Assembly: GCA_902560505.1 (NCBI GenBank)
Contig: CACELY010000009.1
Span: 1 to 40,240 of the forward strand
Source of the DNA: an uncultured Alphaproteobacteria bacterium
GTDB lineage: Bacteria > Pseudomonadota > Alphaproteobacteria > Rhodobacterales > Rhodobacteraceae
Reading direction: 5' to 3'
DNA: 40,240 nucleotides
Below, in pieces: positions 21,076 through 30,132 of this stretch (the stretch's first letter is position 1; the number at the start of each line of letters is the position of its first letter). The position numbers and the translations under genes were made by a program. Under the pieces are notes generated by a model. It was not told where the DNA came from. It saw only the letters and a program-made list of their open reading frames with translations, and made no database searches.

Positions 21076-22197
21076 CTATATCTTTTCAATTTCCATAATT
21101 ATATGGATATAGTCCATCGCATGACCATCCGGGTCTCTTTCAACTTCTGCCCTATAATTTTCAAAAAAAGAGTCGATTATTTCGTTGCTCTCATTTTCAC
21201 ATCTATTAGATAAAGCCGTTCGAAATACGGTCTCTGACCAACTCCGAGTGGTCGGTATAAGACTGTCAGCAAACTCTTTTTTTGACATTGTCCGAATATT
21301 TTTTTCATAAGTCTCACGATAGGGACATTTTGTGAATTTGGTACTGCATGATAATAGCTTTAAACCAGCTTTTGAAACCTCGGACATTTTATTATTAAAG
21401 GGCGAACAAAATTCTTCCACCGTTCTGTAGTGCTGAGCAAAAGTAGTGTTTATATATTCCTCTTTTGTTATTATCCCTTTATCCAAGTGCGTTCTCCAAT
21501 GCTGATTAAATTTATCAAACATTGAATGTCCTCCCGTGTTGCCAAGATAACGACCTTTTTCATCAATTCCAAAATTCATGCATACAAAGCGTCCGCCTGA
21601 TGCCAGTTCTTTAGCCCTTGAGAGGAGGATTGACTCCCAATCTGTGGCTGCTTGTTCAATAAATTGCCTCTTTTCTGCTATATCCGCTCCGACCATATGC
21701 ACGTGATTTTTTATCTGACAGGGTTTTTGTGAAACATAATGCATAGCTGTCGCAGAGAAGCCCAAGGATAAGCTGTCCGTTGCTAGTAATTGTTGATGGA
21801 AGCCGGTACCGCAACCATGCACAAAAACATTGTCAAATATTTTTTGATAAGCTAGATCTTTTTCTCCATGCATCCCCTGCATTTTTTTAAAAAGAGTCGA
21901 GAAATCGTTCGAGGCCAAATCGGTGTAAATTATCTCAATTACTCTATCATCTCCTCTACTTCTAATCATGTTTATCAAATTGTACCAGAGTTCCTGACTA
22001 GTTCCTCCATCTGCTGCTCCAAAATCTGCAAACCTCAATATTTCCCTATTGGGGAGGCAAATTACAGATTTTTCCAAAATTTCCTGTATGGAGTCTATAG
22101 CATTTTTTGCTCCTGCAGTCTTTTTTGAATAGTATCCCTCTCCCTTCATCGACAGAACATCTTGAGTGTTAAGTGTTTCCAGTTTTTTACTATTCAT
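21076..22197 (-). CDS. SABATH-family SAM-dependent carboxyl methyltransferase
   Basis: 373 aa; DVLSMKGEGYYSKKTAGAKNAID, RFADFGAADGGTSQELWYNLI, IYTDLASNDFSTLFKKM, FVHGCGTGFHQQLLATDSLSLGFSATAMHYVSQKP, RAKELASGGRFVCMNFG align by eye with plant SABATH signatures. Confidence 0.85.
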   Translation of the reverse strand: MNSKKLETLNTQDVLSMKGEGYYSKKTAGAKNAIDSIQEILEKSVICLPNREILRFADFGAADGGTSQELWYNLINMIRSRGDDRVIEIIYTDLASNDFSTLFKKMQGMHGEKDLAYQKIFDNVFVHGCGTGFHQQLLATDSLSLGFSATAMHYVSQKPCQIKNHVHMVGADIAEKRQFIEQAATDWESILLSRAKELASGGRFVCMNFGIDEKGRYLGNTGGHSMFDKFNQHWRTHLDKGIITKEEYINTTFAQHYRTVEEFCSPFNNKMSEVSKAGLKLLSCSTKFTKCPYRETYEKNIRTMSKKEFADSLIPTTRSWSETVFRTALSNRCENESNEIIDSFFENYRAEVERDPDGHAMDYIHIIMEIEKI

Positions 22198-22247
22198 TAA
22201 ATCTAATTTGAGTTATGTAGTTAAATTGATTGAATTCTTTTTCTTAT

Positions 22248-22655
22248 TTATTGAGAGCAAATTTTAAAATTCGCTTCCAACTTTAGAACTACTTTTTTAT
22301 TAGTATCTTTTATAATTTGGGTGGTTGACCAACCTGTATTTGTGTTAAATATCATATTTTGACAATTAGCGTTTTTCCAATTTTTAGTTGCGTCAATCTT
22401 AAAATCCTCTGAAAAGTCGGATGATGAGTACTGAATGTGTTTTTTTTCTGTTATCAGAGCTTTTTTCTCACAATCAACGGTAATCCCTATTAATTTGTAG
22501 TCTCCTATATTATAAGGGATTTTTTTTTCTTCTTGCACTTGCATACCTTTCATCGCATTACAAATGACCTCGTCTAATTCATTACCAACTGCTTTAAACG
22601 CTCCAAAAGAGCTGCTGATAGCGCATATGGAAAGAATATTAAAAAAAAATTTCAT
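22248..22655 (-). CDS. Hypothetical secreted protein (135 aa)
   Basis: N-terminal signal peptide; three downstream Cys residues; no family recognised. Confidence 0.6.
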   Translation of the reverse strand: MKFFFNILSICAISSSFGAFKAVGNELDEVICNAMKGMQVQEEKKIPYNIGDYKLIGITVDCEKKALITEKKHIQYSSSDFSEDFKIDATKNWKNANCQNMIFNTNTGWSTTQIIKDTNKKVVLKLEANFKICSQ

Positions 22656-22676
22656 TTAAAATTTCCGTTCTAAAAT

Positions 22677-23048
22677 TTAACTAGTTGCCTCAAACACCTT
22701 ATTATAAATTTTCCACTCGTTATCGACTTTGAGAAACGAAAGCGTATCTATGAACATTATATTAATGTACTCACTTTTTATTTTTACAACAGCGGTCTCT
22801 TCTCCGGCATCAACCATCAATATTTCGTAAGCTTTAGATTTACCTTGTTCTTTCGGTGAGGGAAAATTTTTTTCAACGAATGTTGCCCAGTCCTCCTTCG
22901 TCTGTCTTATCAGTTTACTGTTAATATGACCGGTAATTCTAGCGTCATCATCGAATATTTTTCTCGTCATCGCTCCATCAGATTCGTATGCACTATTGAT
23001 ATATTCTTCCACTACCTTGAGAACTTTTTCTTTATTTTTCATTTGCAC
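22677..23048 (-). CDS. SnoaL/NTF2-like (lumazine-binding-like) protein
   Basis: 123 aa; VVEEYINSAYESDGAMTRKIFDDDARITGH ... FIDTLSFLKVDNEWKIYNKVFEA. Confidence 0.8.
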   Translation of the reverse strand: MQMKNKEKVLKVVEEYINSAYESDGAMTRKIFDDDARITGHINSKLIRQTKEDWATFVEKNFPSPKEQGKSKAYEILMVDAGEETAVVKIKSEYINIMFIDTLSFLKVDNEWKIYNKVFEATS

Positions 23049-23247
23049 TCTTTTCTATTTTCTCTTGCTATTAAATAAAATTGGTTAAACTGAAATCACT
23101 TAATGGTATCGCAAAATTCTATCGAAACAAATTCCTTTTTTTACTTCCATTAAGCAATCTCTAAATACGCCTATGTGTTTTTTTAAAACATGCGCAAAAT
23201 TTTTGTTACCATTGAATTTGAGAAATTAAATAATAAGGAAACTGCGT

Positions 23248-23613
23248 ATGAAATTCACTGTATCACATAAAGAAAAATCTAAATTTGAAGCAGGTCTTAG
23301 AGGGTTTTTTCAGTATAGGGACTTGGGAATAGACAGTGCCACAAATGGAAATTATGGAGCAAATGTAATAAGAGCTGTTCCAGGTAAACATTCCAAGGGC
23401 GAATGGCATTTACATAAATTAAATTTTCAAATGGTTTATATACTTAAAGGTTGGGTTACTTTCGAGTATGAGGGCCAAGGAACCTTTACTTTTCACGAAG
23501 GAGACTCCGTCTTGCAACCCCCCAAAATATCGCATAGGGAGATAGAACATTCAGAAGATTTAGAGCTTCTTGAAATAACAAGCCCAGCTTCTTTTGATAC
23601 AGAGACTGTTTAA
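23248..23613 (+). CDS. Cupin domain protein
   Basis: GEWHLHKLNFQMVYILKGWVTFEYEGQGTFTFHEGDSVLQPPKISHREIEHSEDLELLEITSP. Confidence 0.88.
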   Translation: MKFTVSHKEKSKFEAGLRGFFQYRDLGIDSATNGNYGANVIRAVPGKHSKGEWHLHKLNFQMVYILKGWVTFEYEGQGTFTFHEGDSVLQPPKISHREIEHSEDLELLEITSPASFDTETV

Positions 23614-23614
23614 A

Positions 23615-24058
23615 TTACCCTTGATTATCAGCTAATTTCAAAAACCAGACTGCAGTCATATCCGCTACTAGTTCTTTCTCCTGATTAAAAACTTCGACTA
23701 GTATTGTTGTCACTCCAAAAGGTTTTGAATTTGATTTACGCGATGACTTGACGGTTACAATACAATTAATAGTATCATTTGGTCTGACAGGTTTAAACCA
23801 ATTAACTTTGTCTAAACCTGGAGACCCCATTGAGCATTTCGAGGTTTTTTCAGTATCTAAAATTAAACTATGGGCAATCGCTATGGTTTGCCAGCCACTT
23901 GCTATCAGGCCACCATAATGGGACTGCCTTGCTAATTTTTCATCAATGTGAAAAGGTTGGTAGTCCCATTTTTCAGCGAATGAAATTATATCTTTTTTAG
24001 TAATTGTCTTTTTTTTTGTTTCAAAGGAGTACCCTTGATAAAAGTCTTCAAAATACAT
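23615..24058 (-). CDS. MaoC-like dehydratase/hydratase
   Basis: ITKKDIISFAEKWDYQPFHIDEKLARQSHYGGLIASGWQT. Confidence 0.92.
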   Translation of the reverse strand: MYFEDFYQGYSFETKKKTITKKDIISFAEKWDYQPFHIDEKLARQSHYGGLIASGWQTIAIAHSLILDTEKTSKCSMGSPGLDKVNWFKPVRPNDTINCIVTVKSSRKSNSKPFGVTTILVEVFNQEKELVADMTAVWFLKLADNQG

Positions 24059-24177
24059 TCTTTGCCTTAAAATTTACAATTCCAAAAATATGCTAGAAAT
24101 GGCTTTGTTCCTATACTGGTCATCCTATTTATAGCACCCTCAGTTGTGTCGACTCAACACTTCATACCAAATATGGT

Positions 24178-24915
24178 CTACAAAACAAGCTTATGCCCGT
24201 TTTCCCGCAGCCATTTTCTTTTTTTTTGGAAATCTTCACAGTAGCTTCCTACCTGGTACCAAAAATTCTTAGAATGATTAGGTTCAATGATGTGACTTAA
24301 TTCATGAACTATCAGATAGTCAACTATGTAATCTGGAGCCATTATAATTCGCCAATTGTAAGATATTTTATTATTTGCAGTGCAAGATCCCCATTTTGAA
24401 TTGTAATTCTTTACAGTAATCCCACATGGTTGAACCCTCATCTGCTGCGCTAACTCTTCAGTTCTCGCTTTCAAAATTTTAGTAGACTCTTTTAAATACC
24501 AATCTTCCAGTAATCTTTTAATAGTGCCTCTACCTATTGATTTATGATCAACATACGAGACTAGTAAAAGACCTCCTTCAATTTTAACAGCCTCTTTTTT
24601 CCCCAAAATTAGAGATAAGCGATACTCTTCACCTCTGAAGTAAAATTTATCATTATCAATAAATTCTCTATTTTTTAAATTCTGTTCTTCGAAATTCAAA
24701 ATCGCTCTTTTCTTTATCCACTGCTGTTTTCTCCTGATAAGATCAACTAAAGTTTTTTTAGATACACTTCTGGGTGTTTTAATGATCAGTTTGTTATTTT
24801 TAACTTGCAATGAAATAGTTCTTTTTCTGTTTGTACGTTCTACCCGTATTTCCAAGTCTACATTACCAATATCAATAGTTTCATTTGCAAAGCTTCTAAT
24901 ATGCATTTTGAACAA
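24178..24915 (-). CDS. YgjP/DUF45-type metallopeptidase
   Basis: HELSH zinc motif in YLIVHELSHIIEPNHSKNFW, with KWGSCTANNKISYNWRIIMAP. Confidence 0.92.
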   Translation of the reverse strand: MFKMHIRSFANETIDIGNVDLEIRVERTNRKRTISLQVKNNKLIIKTPRSVSKKTLVDLIRRKQQWIKKRAILNFEEQNLKNREFIDNDKFYFRGEEYRLSLILGKKEAVKIEGGLLLVSYVDHKSIGRGTIKRLLEDWYLKESTKILKARTEELAQQMRVQPCGITVKNYNSKWGSCTANNKISYNWRIIMAPDYIVDYLIVHELSHIIEPNHSKNFWYQVGSYCEDFQKKRKWLRENGHKLVL

Positions 24916-24931
24916 GTAGGAAAGCTTTAAA

Positions 24932-25339
24932 TTACTTTAAAAGTGACATTGCAGTCGCCGATAAATTATGTACGACAATGGTATTTAGATTGATCAGCTT
25001 GCTAACTTTTGGTCTATAATAATCAATCCATTCACTACTCTCATAAACAGCTTCATACAATCTCTTCTTATGATCTTCATCTAGAAAGCGTCTTATCCAA
25101 ACATAAATTGACCCTTTCTTTTTTGACTGCATTTTTCTTTCCCCTCCTTGTTCAAAGAACTCATCAGAACTATTCATTATAAAAGTGCCATTTATTTCCA
25201 TTCCTCTTTCTCTTTGAAAGGGAATAATTTCCACATCCATAAACTCTATCCATTCAGACATTTTATTTGGATATACTTCATATATCCTTAATTCGAAAAA
25301 GGGTTCCATTAATATTTCTCCATGCATTTTCGCGATCAT
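24932..25339 (-). CDS. NIPSNAP family protein
   Basis: FFELRIYEVYPNKMSEWIEFMDVEIIPFQRERGMEINGTF. Confidence 0.8.
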   Translation of the reverse strand: MIAKMHGEILMEPFFELRIYEVYPNKMSEWIEFMDVEIIPFQRERGMEINGTFIMNSSDEFFEQGGERKMQSKKKGSIYVWIRRFLDEDHKKRLYEAVYESSEWIDYYRPKVSKLINLNTIVVHNLSATAMSLLK

Positions 25340-25468
25340 CTTTTATAAAAATCAACATTAAAGCAATTTTTTGTTTGTTTACATACTTTTGGTAGCTAAT
25401 AAAAATTTTGATTGGCTCTGGATTTAAAAAATATATGCTCTATTTCAACATCACAGGTGGAGATAACA

Positions 25469-25564
25469 ATGAATTTACTTAAATGGCTTCTTGAAAATGA
25501 GAACTCACCCTTTTTGTGGGGTGGACTGGGCATATTTCTGATTATTCTTCTAATAGGCTTTTAA
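25469..25564 (+). CDS. Small membrane protein (31 aa), not in ORF track
   Basis: MNLLKWLLENENSPFLWGGLGIFLIILLIGF*; strong SD GGTGGAG 6 nt before the ATG. Confidence 0.6.
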   Translation: MNLLKWLLENENSPFLWGGLGIFLIILLIGF

Positions 25565-25587
25565 TCTATAGATCGTGTTAGACAATT

Positions 25588-26781
25588 TTGGTGGTTAAGA
25601 TGCATGACATTTATCACGATGCCGTGAAACCGTTTCCCACGAATAAGGAACAGGTACTTAACGATTTTAGAAACTTTTCCAGTGAACGCTTATGTAGTTA
25701 CTCAAAGAGTAGAAACTTTGATATGGGGCACCCTCATGCAAACGTTTCAAAGCTATCACCATATCTTCGCCGACGGCTGGTCTCAGAAAATGAGGTGTTG
25801 GAGATAGCCTTAGAAAAAAATTCTATGTCATCTTTGGACAAGTTCATTCAAGAGATTTTTTGGAGAACCTACTGGAGAGGATGGCTGGAATTGCGACCTG
25901 ATGTCTATGAGGACTATGAAATTGGTTACGACGGCTCTCATCTGCCTGATAAAACTGGAATAAAATGCTTCGATCATTGGACGGAGGAACTTGTAGAAAC
26001 AGGATACCTACACAATCATGCACGGATGTGGTACGCAAGCATTTGGATTTTTACCCTTGGAAAAAGTTGGGTTTCTGGTGCAAACTTTTTTAAAGATCAT
26101 CTCGTTGATTGGTGTCCTGCTTCAAATACTCTAGGCTGGCGTTGGGTTGCTGGCCTTCAAACAAGAGGAAAGATATATGTCGCAAAAGCGGATAACATAA
26201 AGCTTTTTACAAACAATAAATTTTTCCCAAAAGGCGAACTGAATGAAGATCCCTTTTTCAATGAAGACCTTTGGAAGACTTATGAAAGAGCGTCTGAGAT
26301 TTCCTATGTAAAGCCAAATTTAAATGCTTGCGAAGATACAGGGATAATAATAAATAAAAATGATCTCACCCTAAATCACTACCTAAGCAAAGGACAAGTT
26401 ATCCGTAAAGGATGTATATTTCATGATAGGGAATATCAATCTAGCAAGAGCGATTTTGTAAATAAGTTTGACAGTGACCTAATCGAAACTCTATGCTCAG
26501 ATTTACCGAGCTTTGAGTTCTGCCAAACAAAAAAAGCAGTATTGAAATGGGCTAAAAGTGAAAAACTAAAATGCTTAATTTTTCCTTATGAAACGGTGGG
26601 AAATAAATACTTCATGACAAGTGACTTTGTCAATGAACTGAGAAATCAGAACATTGAAGCAATTTTTTATATGAGAGATTGGGATAAATATGCATTTCCA
26701 TTTGCAAATAAAGGCTTTTTCCCATTTAAAAAAAATATTTCAGACTTGTTATTTAAAAATGGTATCAGTAAAAATAGTTAG
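25588..26781 (+). CDS. Photolyase/cryptochrome FAD-domain protein lacking the N-terminal antenna domain
   Basis: 397 aa; SPYLRRRLVSENEVLEIAL, FIQEIFWRTYWRGWLE, NHARMWYASIWIFTLGKSWVSGANFFKDHLVDWCPASNTLGWRWVAGLQTRGK. Confidence 0.88.
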   Translation: MVVKMHDIYHDAVKPFPTNKEQVLNDFRNFSSERLCSYSKSRNFDMGHPHANVSKLSPYLRRRLVSENEVLEIALEKNSMSSLDKFIQEIFWRTYWRGWLELRPDVYEDYEIGYDGSHLPDKTGIKCFDHWTEELVETGYLHNHARMWYASIWIFTLGKSWVSGANFFKDHLVDWCPASNTLGWRWVAGLQTRGKIYVAKADNIKLFTNNKFFPKGELNEDPFFNEDLWKTYERASEISYVKPNLNACEDTGIIINKNDLTLNHYLSKGQVIRKGCIFHDREYQSSKSDFVNKFDSDLIETLCSDLPSFEFCQTKKAVLKWAKSEKLKCLIFPYETVGNKYFMTSDFVNELRNQNIEAIFYMRDWDKYAFPFANKGFFPFKKNISDLLFKNGISKNS

Positions 26782-27374
26782 TAATTAATCATGTATCTGG
26801 CTTTTTGTTTAGTTATTGAATTATATAAAACCATCTCACCACTCCGGGGCACAATTCCAGTCTGTTCCGAAATAACAACCTGATGGGTCACAAATAAAGC
26901 AAGGTCTGAATAACCAAGGGAATCAAGTTTCTTTTGAAGTTTGTTCATGACCTGATCTTTTTTTTCATATTCTTGAAAGAAGGAGTTTAAGCCTGAGAAA
27001 GTTGTCCATTGGCCAATATTAAGCTCTTTAGCTGTATCAATGCACCGACACCACTCACTTGTTAAAATTTGAGAGAACTTCAGATTTGTTGATCTCAAGT
27101 AATTTCCTATCGATCTAGCCTGCAAGCGACCTTTATTATTTAAGTTCCGTTGCGTAGTACAGTCCTCTTTGATAAAGTTTTCTGGATCTCCAACACCAGG
27201 AGCTAAAGCATGTCGTAGAAATATGACGTTTGCTGATATATTTTTCTTTATTATTTCTAATTCAGATCGAGCAAAAGCTTCGGTAACCAAAACAAGCGTT
27301 ATAAAAATAACACCAGTTAAAATATTTTGGAACTTGATATTACCAAGTGCTATCTCTGGTACATTCAATAACAT
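26778..27374 (-). CDS. Histidine phosphatase superfamily protein (secreted)
   Basis: FLRHALAPGVGDP (RHA motif) and LTSEWCRCIDTAKEL; N-terminal signal-like segment. Confidence 0.82.
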   Translation of the reverse strand: MLLNVPEIALGNIKFQNILTGVIFITLVLVTEAFARSELEIIKKNISANVIFLRHALAPGVGDPENFIKEDCTTQRNLNNKGRLQARSIGNYLRSTNLKFSQILTSEWCRCIDTAKELNIGQWTTFSGLNSFFQEYEKKDQVMNKLQKKLDSLGYSDLALFVTHQVVISEQTGIVPRSGEMVLYNSITKQKARYMINY

Positions 27375-27519
27375 TCGCGCTGTTGTCTCTAATGCAATTA
27401 TGGAATGGAGAAATTGACTTATAAAAAAGTGTTCCCACCATGTATAAAATTAGGATTGTGACTATCAACCTTATATAAAATCGCCTTTCCTTTAAATCCA
27501 ATACTTGTTTATCAATCAT
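27340..27519 (-). CDS. Small single-TM protein (59 aa), not in ORF track
   Basis: MIDKQVLDLKERRFYIRLIVTILILYMVGTLFYKSISPFHNCIRDNSANVIECTRDSTW*; SD AAGGTG; overlaps the start of the phosphatase gene by 35 bp. Confidence 0.6.
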   Translation of the reverse strand: MIDKQVLDLKERRFYIRLIVTILILYMVGTLFYKSISPFHNCIRDNSANVIECTRDSTW

Positions 27520-27569
27520 GTATTTGCACCTTTTTAATTGTATTTAAAACCTATGCTTTTTCCAACCAT

Positions 27570-28250
27570 TCAATTGTTTTTAGATATATCATTGAGAAAC
27601 GACTTTAAGTCAGAGTATTTGTAATCTATGTACTCCGCGTTATCTTTATAGTCTTCAAGATTACGATCACTTTCCATCCAAACAGTTTTCAACCCTAGCA
27701 ATTTTGCCGGTTTGAGATTTTTTGCTGTATCCTCAATAAAAATACTACTTTCTATTTGATTTGAAAGAATGCCAAAACTTTTAAGCATAATATCATAAGA
27801 TTTTGGGTCGGGTTTAGGTACATACTGTGTAGCTTTTATATCTAATATTTTTTCGAACTCAGCTTCTATCCCCATTGCTGATAAAATTTTTTTTGCGTGA
27901 TCTTGAGATGCATTTGTATAAATGAATTTTTTACCAGAAAGATTGTTTAAACTTAATTTAAGTTGCTTTTCATATTGTAATTCAGGGTGTGTAACATCAT
28001 GAATAAAGTCAAGATATTCATCAGGGTCTATTTCATATTCTCTCATAAGACCAGTTAACGTAAGACCGTATTTTTTATACATGTCACTTCTAACTAAGTT
28101 AGCTTCTTCCTTCGTGAAAGAGAGAACTTCCATTATGTACTGAGTAATCCTCTCGGAAATTTTGACAAATAATCCCGCTTTTATGTCGTATATCGTATTG
28201 TCAAGATCAAAAATCCAGTTTTCAAAAGAATCATTAAATAATTTTTTCAT
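27570..28250 (-). CDS. HAD-family pyrimidine 5'-nucleotidase
   Basis: WIFDLDNTIYDIKAGLF, KFIYTNASQDHAKKIL, KPDPKSYD, FIEDTAKNLKPAKLLGLKTVWM. Confidence 0.92.
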   Translation of the reverse strand: MKKLFNDSFENWIFDLDNTIYDIKAGLFVKISERITQYIMEVLSFTKEEANLVRSDMYKKYGLTLTGLMREYEIDPDEYLDFIHDVTHPELQYEKQLKLSLNNLSGKKFIYTNASQDHAKKILSAMGIEAEFEKILDIKATQYVPKPDPKSYDIMLKSFGILSNQIESSIFIEDTAKNLKPAKLLGLKTVWMESDRNLEDYKDNAEYIDYKYSDLKSFLNDISKNN

Positions 28251-28320
28251 TTATTCTCCCTATTTAGAAGATCAGTCTCTATTAATTTATCGATTATAAA
28301 ATAGTAGCGCAAAAAACGTT

Positions 28321-28548
28321 TCAACACTCTTTTGTTTGTATAAGATATAAGAAATCGACTACCTCTTGATACTTTTCGTCAGCAATATCTTTGTAACTGC
28401 ACCCAAAACGAGCTTTTACTTTCAACGCCACATGAGCATATGGATTTCTCCCTTTTGGATGATTGGGGTGCTGAGGAAGCTTTCCAAGCAATTCATCTCC
28501 AGTGCTTTGAATTAAACGCCAGATTCTTTCTTTATTAATTTTATCCAA
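28321..28548 (-). CDS. Small protein resembling the phage antirepressor/ORF6C C-terminal domain
   Basis: NKERIWRLIQSTGDELLGKLPQHPNHPKGRNPYAHVALKVKARFGCSYKDIADEKYQEVVDFLY; likely TTG start at 28548 with AAAGGG SD rather than the overlapping ORF-track start at 28593. Confidence 0.6.
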   Translation of the reverse strand: MDKINKERIWRLIQSTGDELLGKLPQHPNHPKGRNPYAHVALKVKARFGCSYKDIADEKYQEVVDFLYLIQTKEC

Positions 28549-28570
28549 ATTTTTCCCTTTTGGAGAACAA

Positions 28571-29419
28571 TCAAACAGGCCTATCACCAGCAAATGTTAT
28601 CCTATGCATTAACCTTCTTTTTCCATGATAATCATTTATCGGATTATGAAGAGTACACCTATTGTCCCAAATCGCAACTGATCCTTTTTTCCACTTAAAA
28701 CGGCAAGTAAACTCTGACTTTATTTGGTGCTTAAACAAAAATTCAAGAAGAGGAGTACTCTCCTCTAAGCTAAGACTTGCGAACTGTAAAGAGTGCGCTT
28801 CATTGATAAATAGTGCTTGCTCTTTAGTTTCAGGGTGCGTTCTGACTACCGGGTGTATCGCTCTCAACTCGTCGACCACTTTTCCAGACGAAGAGTGTTT
28901 CATAACATCTGATCTTGAAGCTACGACTTTCCCTTTACCCGAGGTATTAATAACCTCTTGTTCATTCAAGAATTTCCGCATACCGTCTGACAGATAATCT
29001 AACGCCATGCATTGGTTCGCAAATTCGGTGTCACCACCAAACTCAGGCACCTCAACCGCGTACAGCATTGTTGCCTTTGGTGGTTGCTCTTGGTACGTGG
29101 TGTCACTATGCCAAACCCCACCAAAATTATTCAGGTCAGTTTCTTTCTTTAAAATGGGCGTTATCTCAGGAAAATCTTTCAGACCTTTCACAAATGGATA
29201 GATTATAGGTTGTCCAAACATCTTACCAAATCGAAGTTGAGTTTCCGGATTGAGCTCCTGATCATTAAAAAATATCACCTTATATTCTAAAAAAGCATTA
29301 TATATCTCTTCAAATACAGGGTCTTGAAGAGGCTCTTTTAATTCTACCCCGGTAATTAATGCTCCTAATGCACCCGATATCGGACTAACTTCTATGCTTT
29401 TATAATTCGTATCACTCAT
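28571..29419 (-). CDS. TauD/TfdA family Fe(II)/2-oxoglutarate dioxygenase
   Basis: 282 aa; GGVWHSDTTYQEQPPKATMLYAVEVPEFGGDTEFANQ, WDNRCTLHNPINDYHGKRRLMHRITFAGDRPV. Confidence 0.95.
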   Translation of the reverse strand: MSDTNYKSIEVSPISGALGALITGVELKEPLQDPVFEEIYNAFLEYKVIFFNDQELNPETQLRFGKMFGQPIIYPFVKGLKDFPEITPILKKETDLNNFGGVWHSDTTYQEQPPKATMLYAVEVPEFGGDTEFANQCMALDYLSDGMRKFLNEQEVINTSGKGKVVASRSDVMKHSSSGKVVDELRAIHPVVRTHPETKEQALFINEAHSLQFASLSLEESTPLLEFLFKHQIKSEFTCRFKWKKGSVAIWDNRCTLHNPINDYHGKRRLMHRITFAGDRPV

Positions 29420-29652
29420 AATATCGTCTTCCTGCTCACTTAAATTCTAGTGGAATATACCTTAATTAATATTACCCCTAATTTTTCACAAAAACTCTAG
29501 AAAAATTTTTAATTAGCCTCTTGCCAAATAAATTGAGATAATCACTCCTAGTAGATATATAAATTTGTATAAAATGACATCTTTTACCCATAGCAAAACA
29601 AAGTCCACTAAAAATGTAAAATGAAGCGCAATCCCCAAGAAGTATTTTTAAA

Positions 29653-30102
29653 ATGGTAAAAATTTATGTAGATGCCGACGCTTGTCCGGTAAAAAACGAA
29701 ATAGAAAGGATCGCTGTACGCCATGATTTGACGACTTATATGGTGTGTAATGGAGGCATTCGTCCTTCCCGCAATCCACTTATAAACCTAGTCGTTGTCA
29801 ATCAGGAAACTGACGCTGCAGACAGTTGGATTATAGGTAATATCGAGGAAACCGACATCTGTGTAACAAACGACATCCCACTTGCTGAACAATGCCTAAA
29901 AAAAGGTGCGTTGGCAATAAGACCTAATGGAATGAGGTTTACTCTCGACAACATAGGAATGGCAATCGCTACAAGAGAAATAATGGGAAAAATACGGGAA
30001 AGCGGTGAAGTTACTTCTGGTCCGCCTCCCTTTAGCAAGTTAGATCGATCCAAATTTCTGAACTATATGGAAACTATGGTCCGTTCAGCTGGCAAGTCGT
30101 GA
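29653..30102 (+). CDS. YaiI/YqxD (DUF188) family protein
   Basis: IYVDADACPVKNEIERIAVRH, VTNDIPLAEQCLKKGALAIRPNG, SGGPPPF-like GPPPFSKLDRSKFLN. Confidence 0.95.
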   Translation: MVKIYVDADACPVKNEIERIAVRHDLTTYMVCNGGIRPSRNPLINLVVVNQETDAADSWIIGNIEETDICVTNDIPLAEQCLKKGALAIRPNGMRFTLDNIGMAIATREIMGKIRESGEVTSGPPPFSKLDRSKFLNYMETMVRSAGKS

Positions 30103-30132
30103 ATGCACCAAGACATTGCGAACCAACACTGT

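Noticed and set aside
29513-29638. 41-aa hydrophobic minus-strand ORF (TTG start) divergent to DUF188
   Set aside because: No ATG and no Shine-Dalgarno; hydrophobicity is expected by chance in AT-rich DNA.
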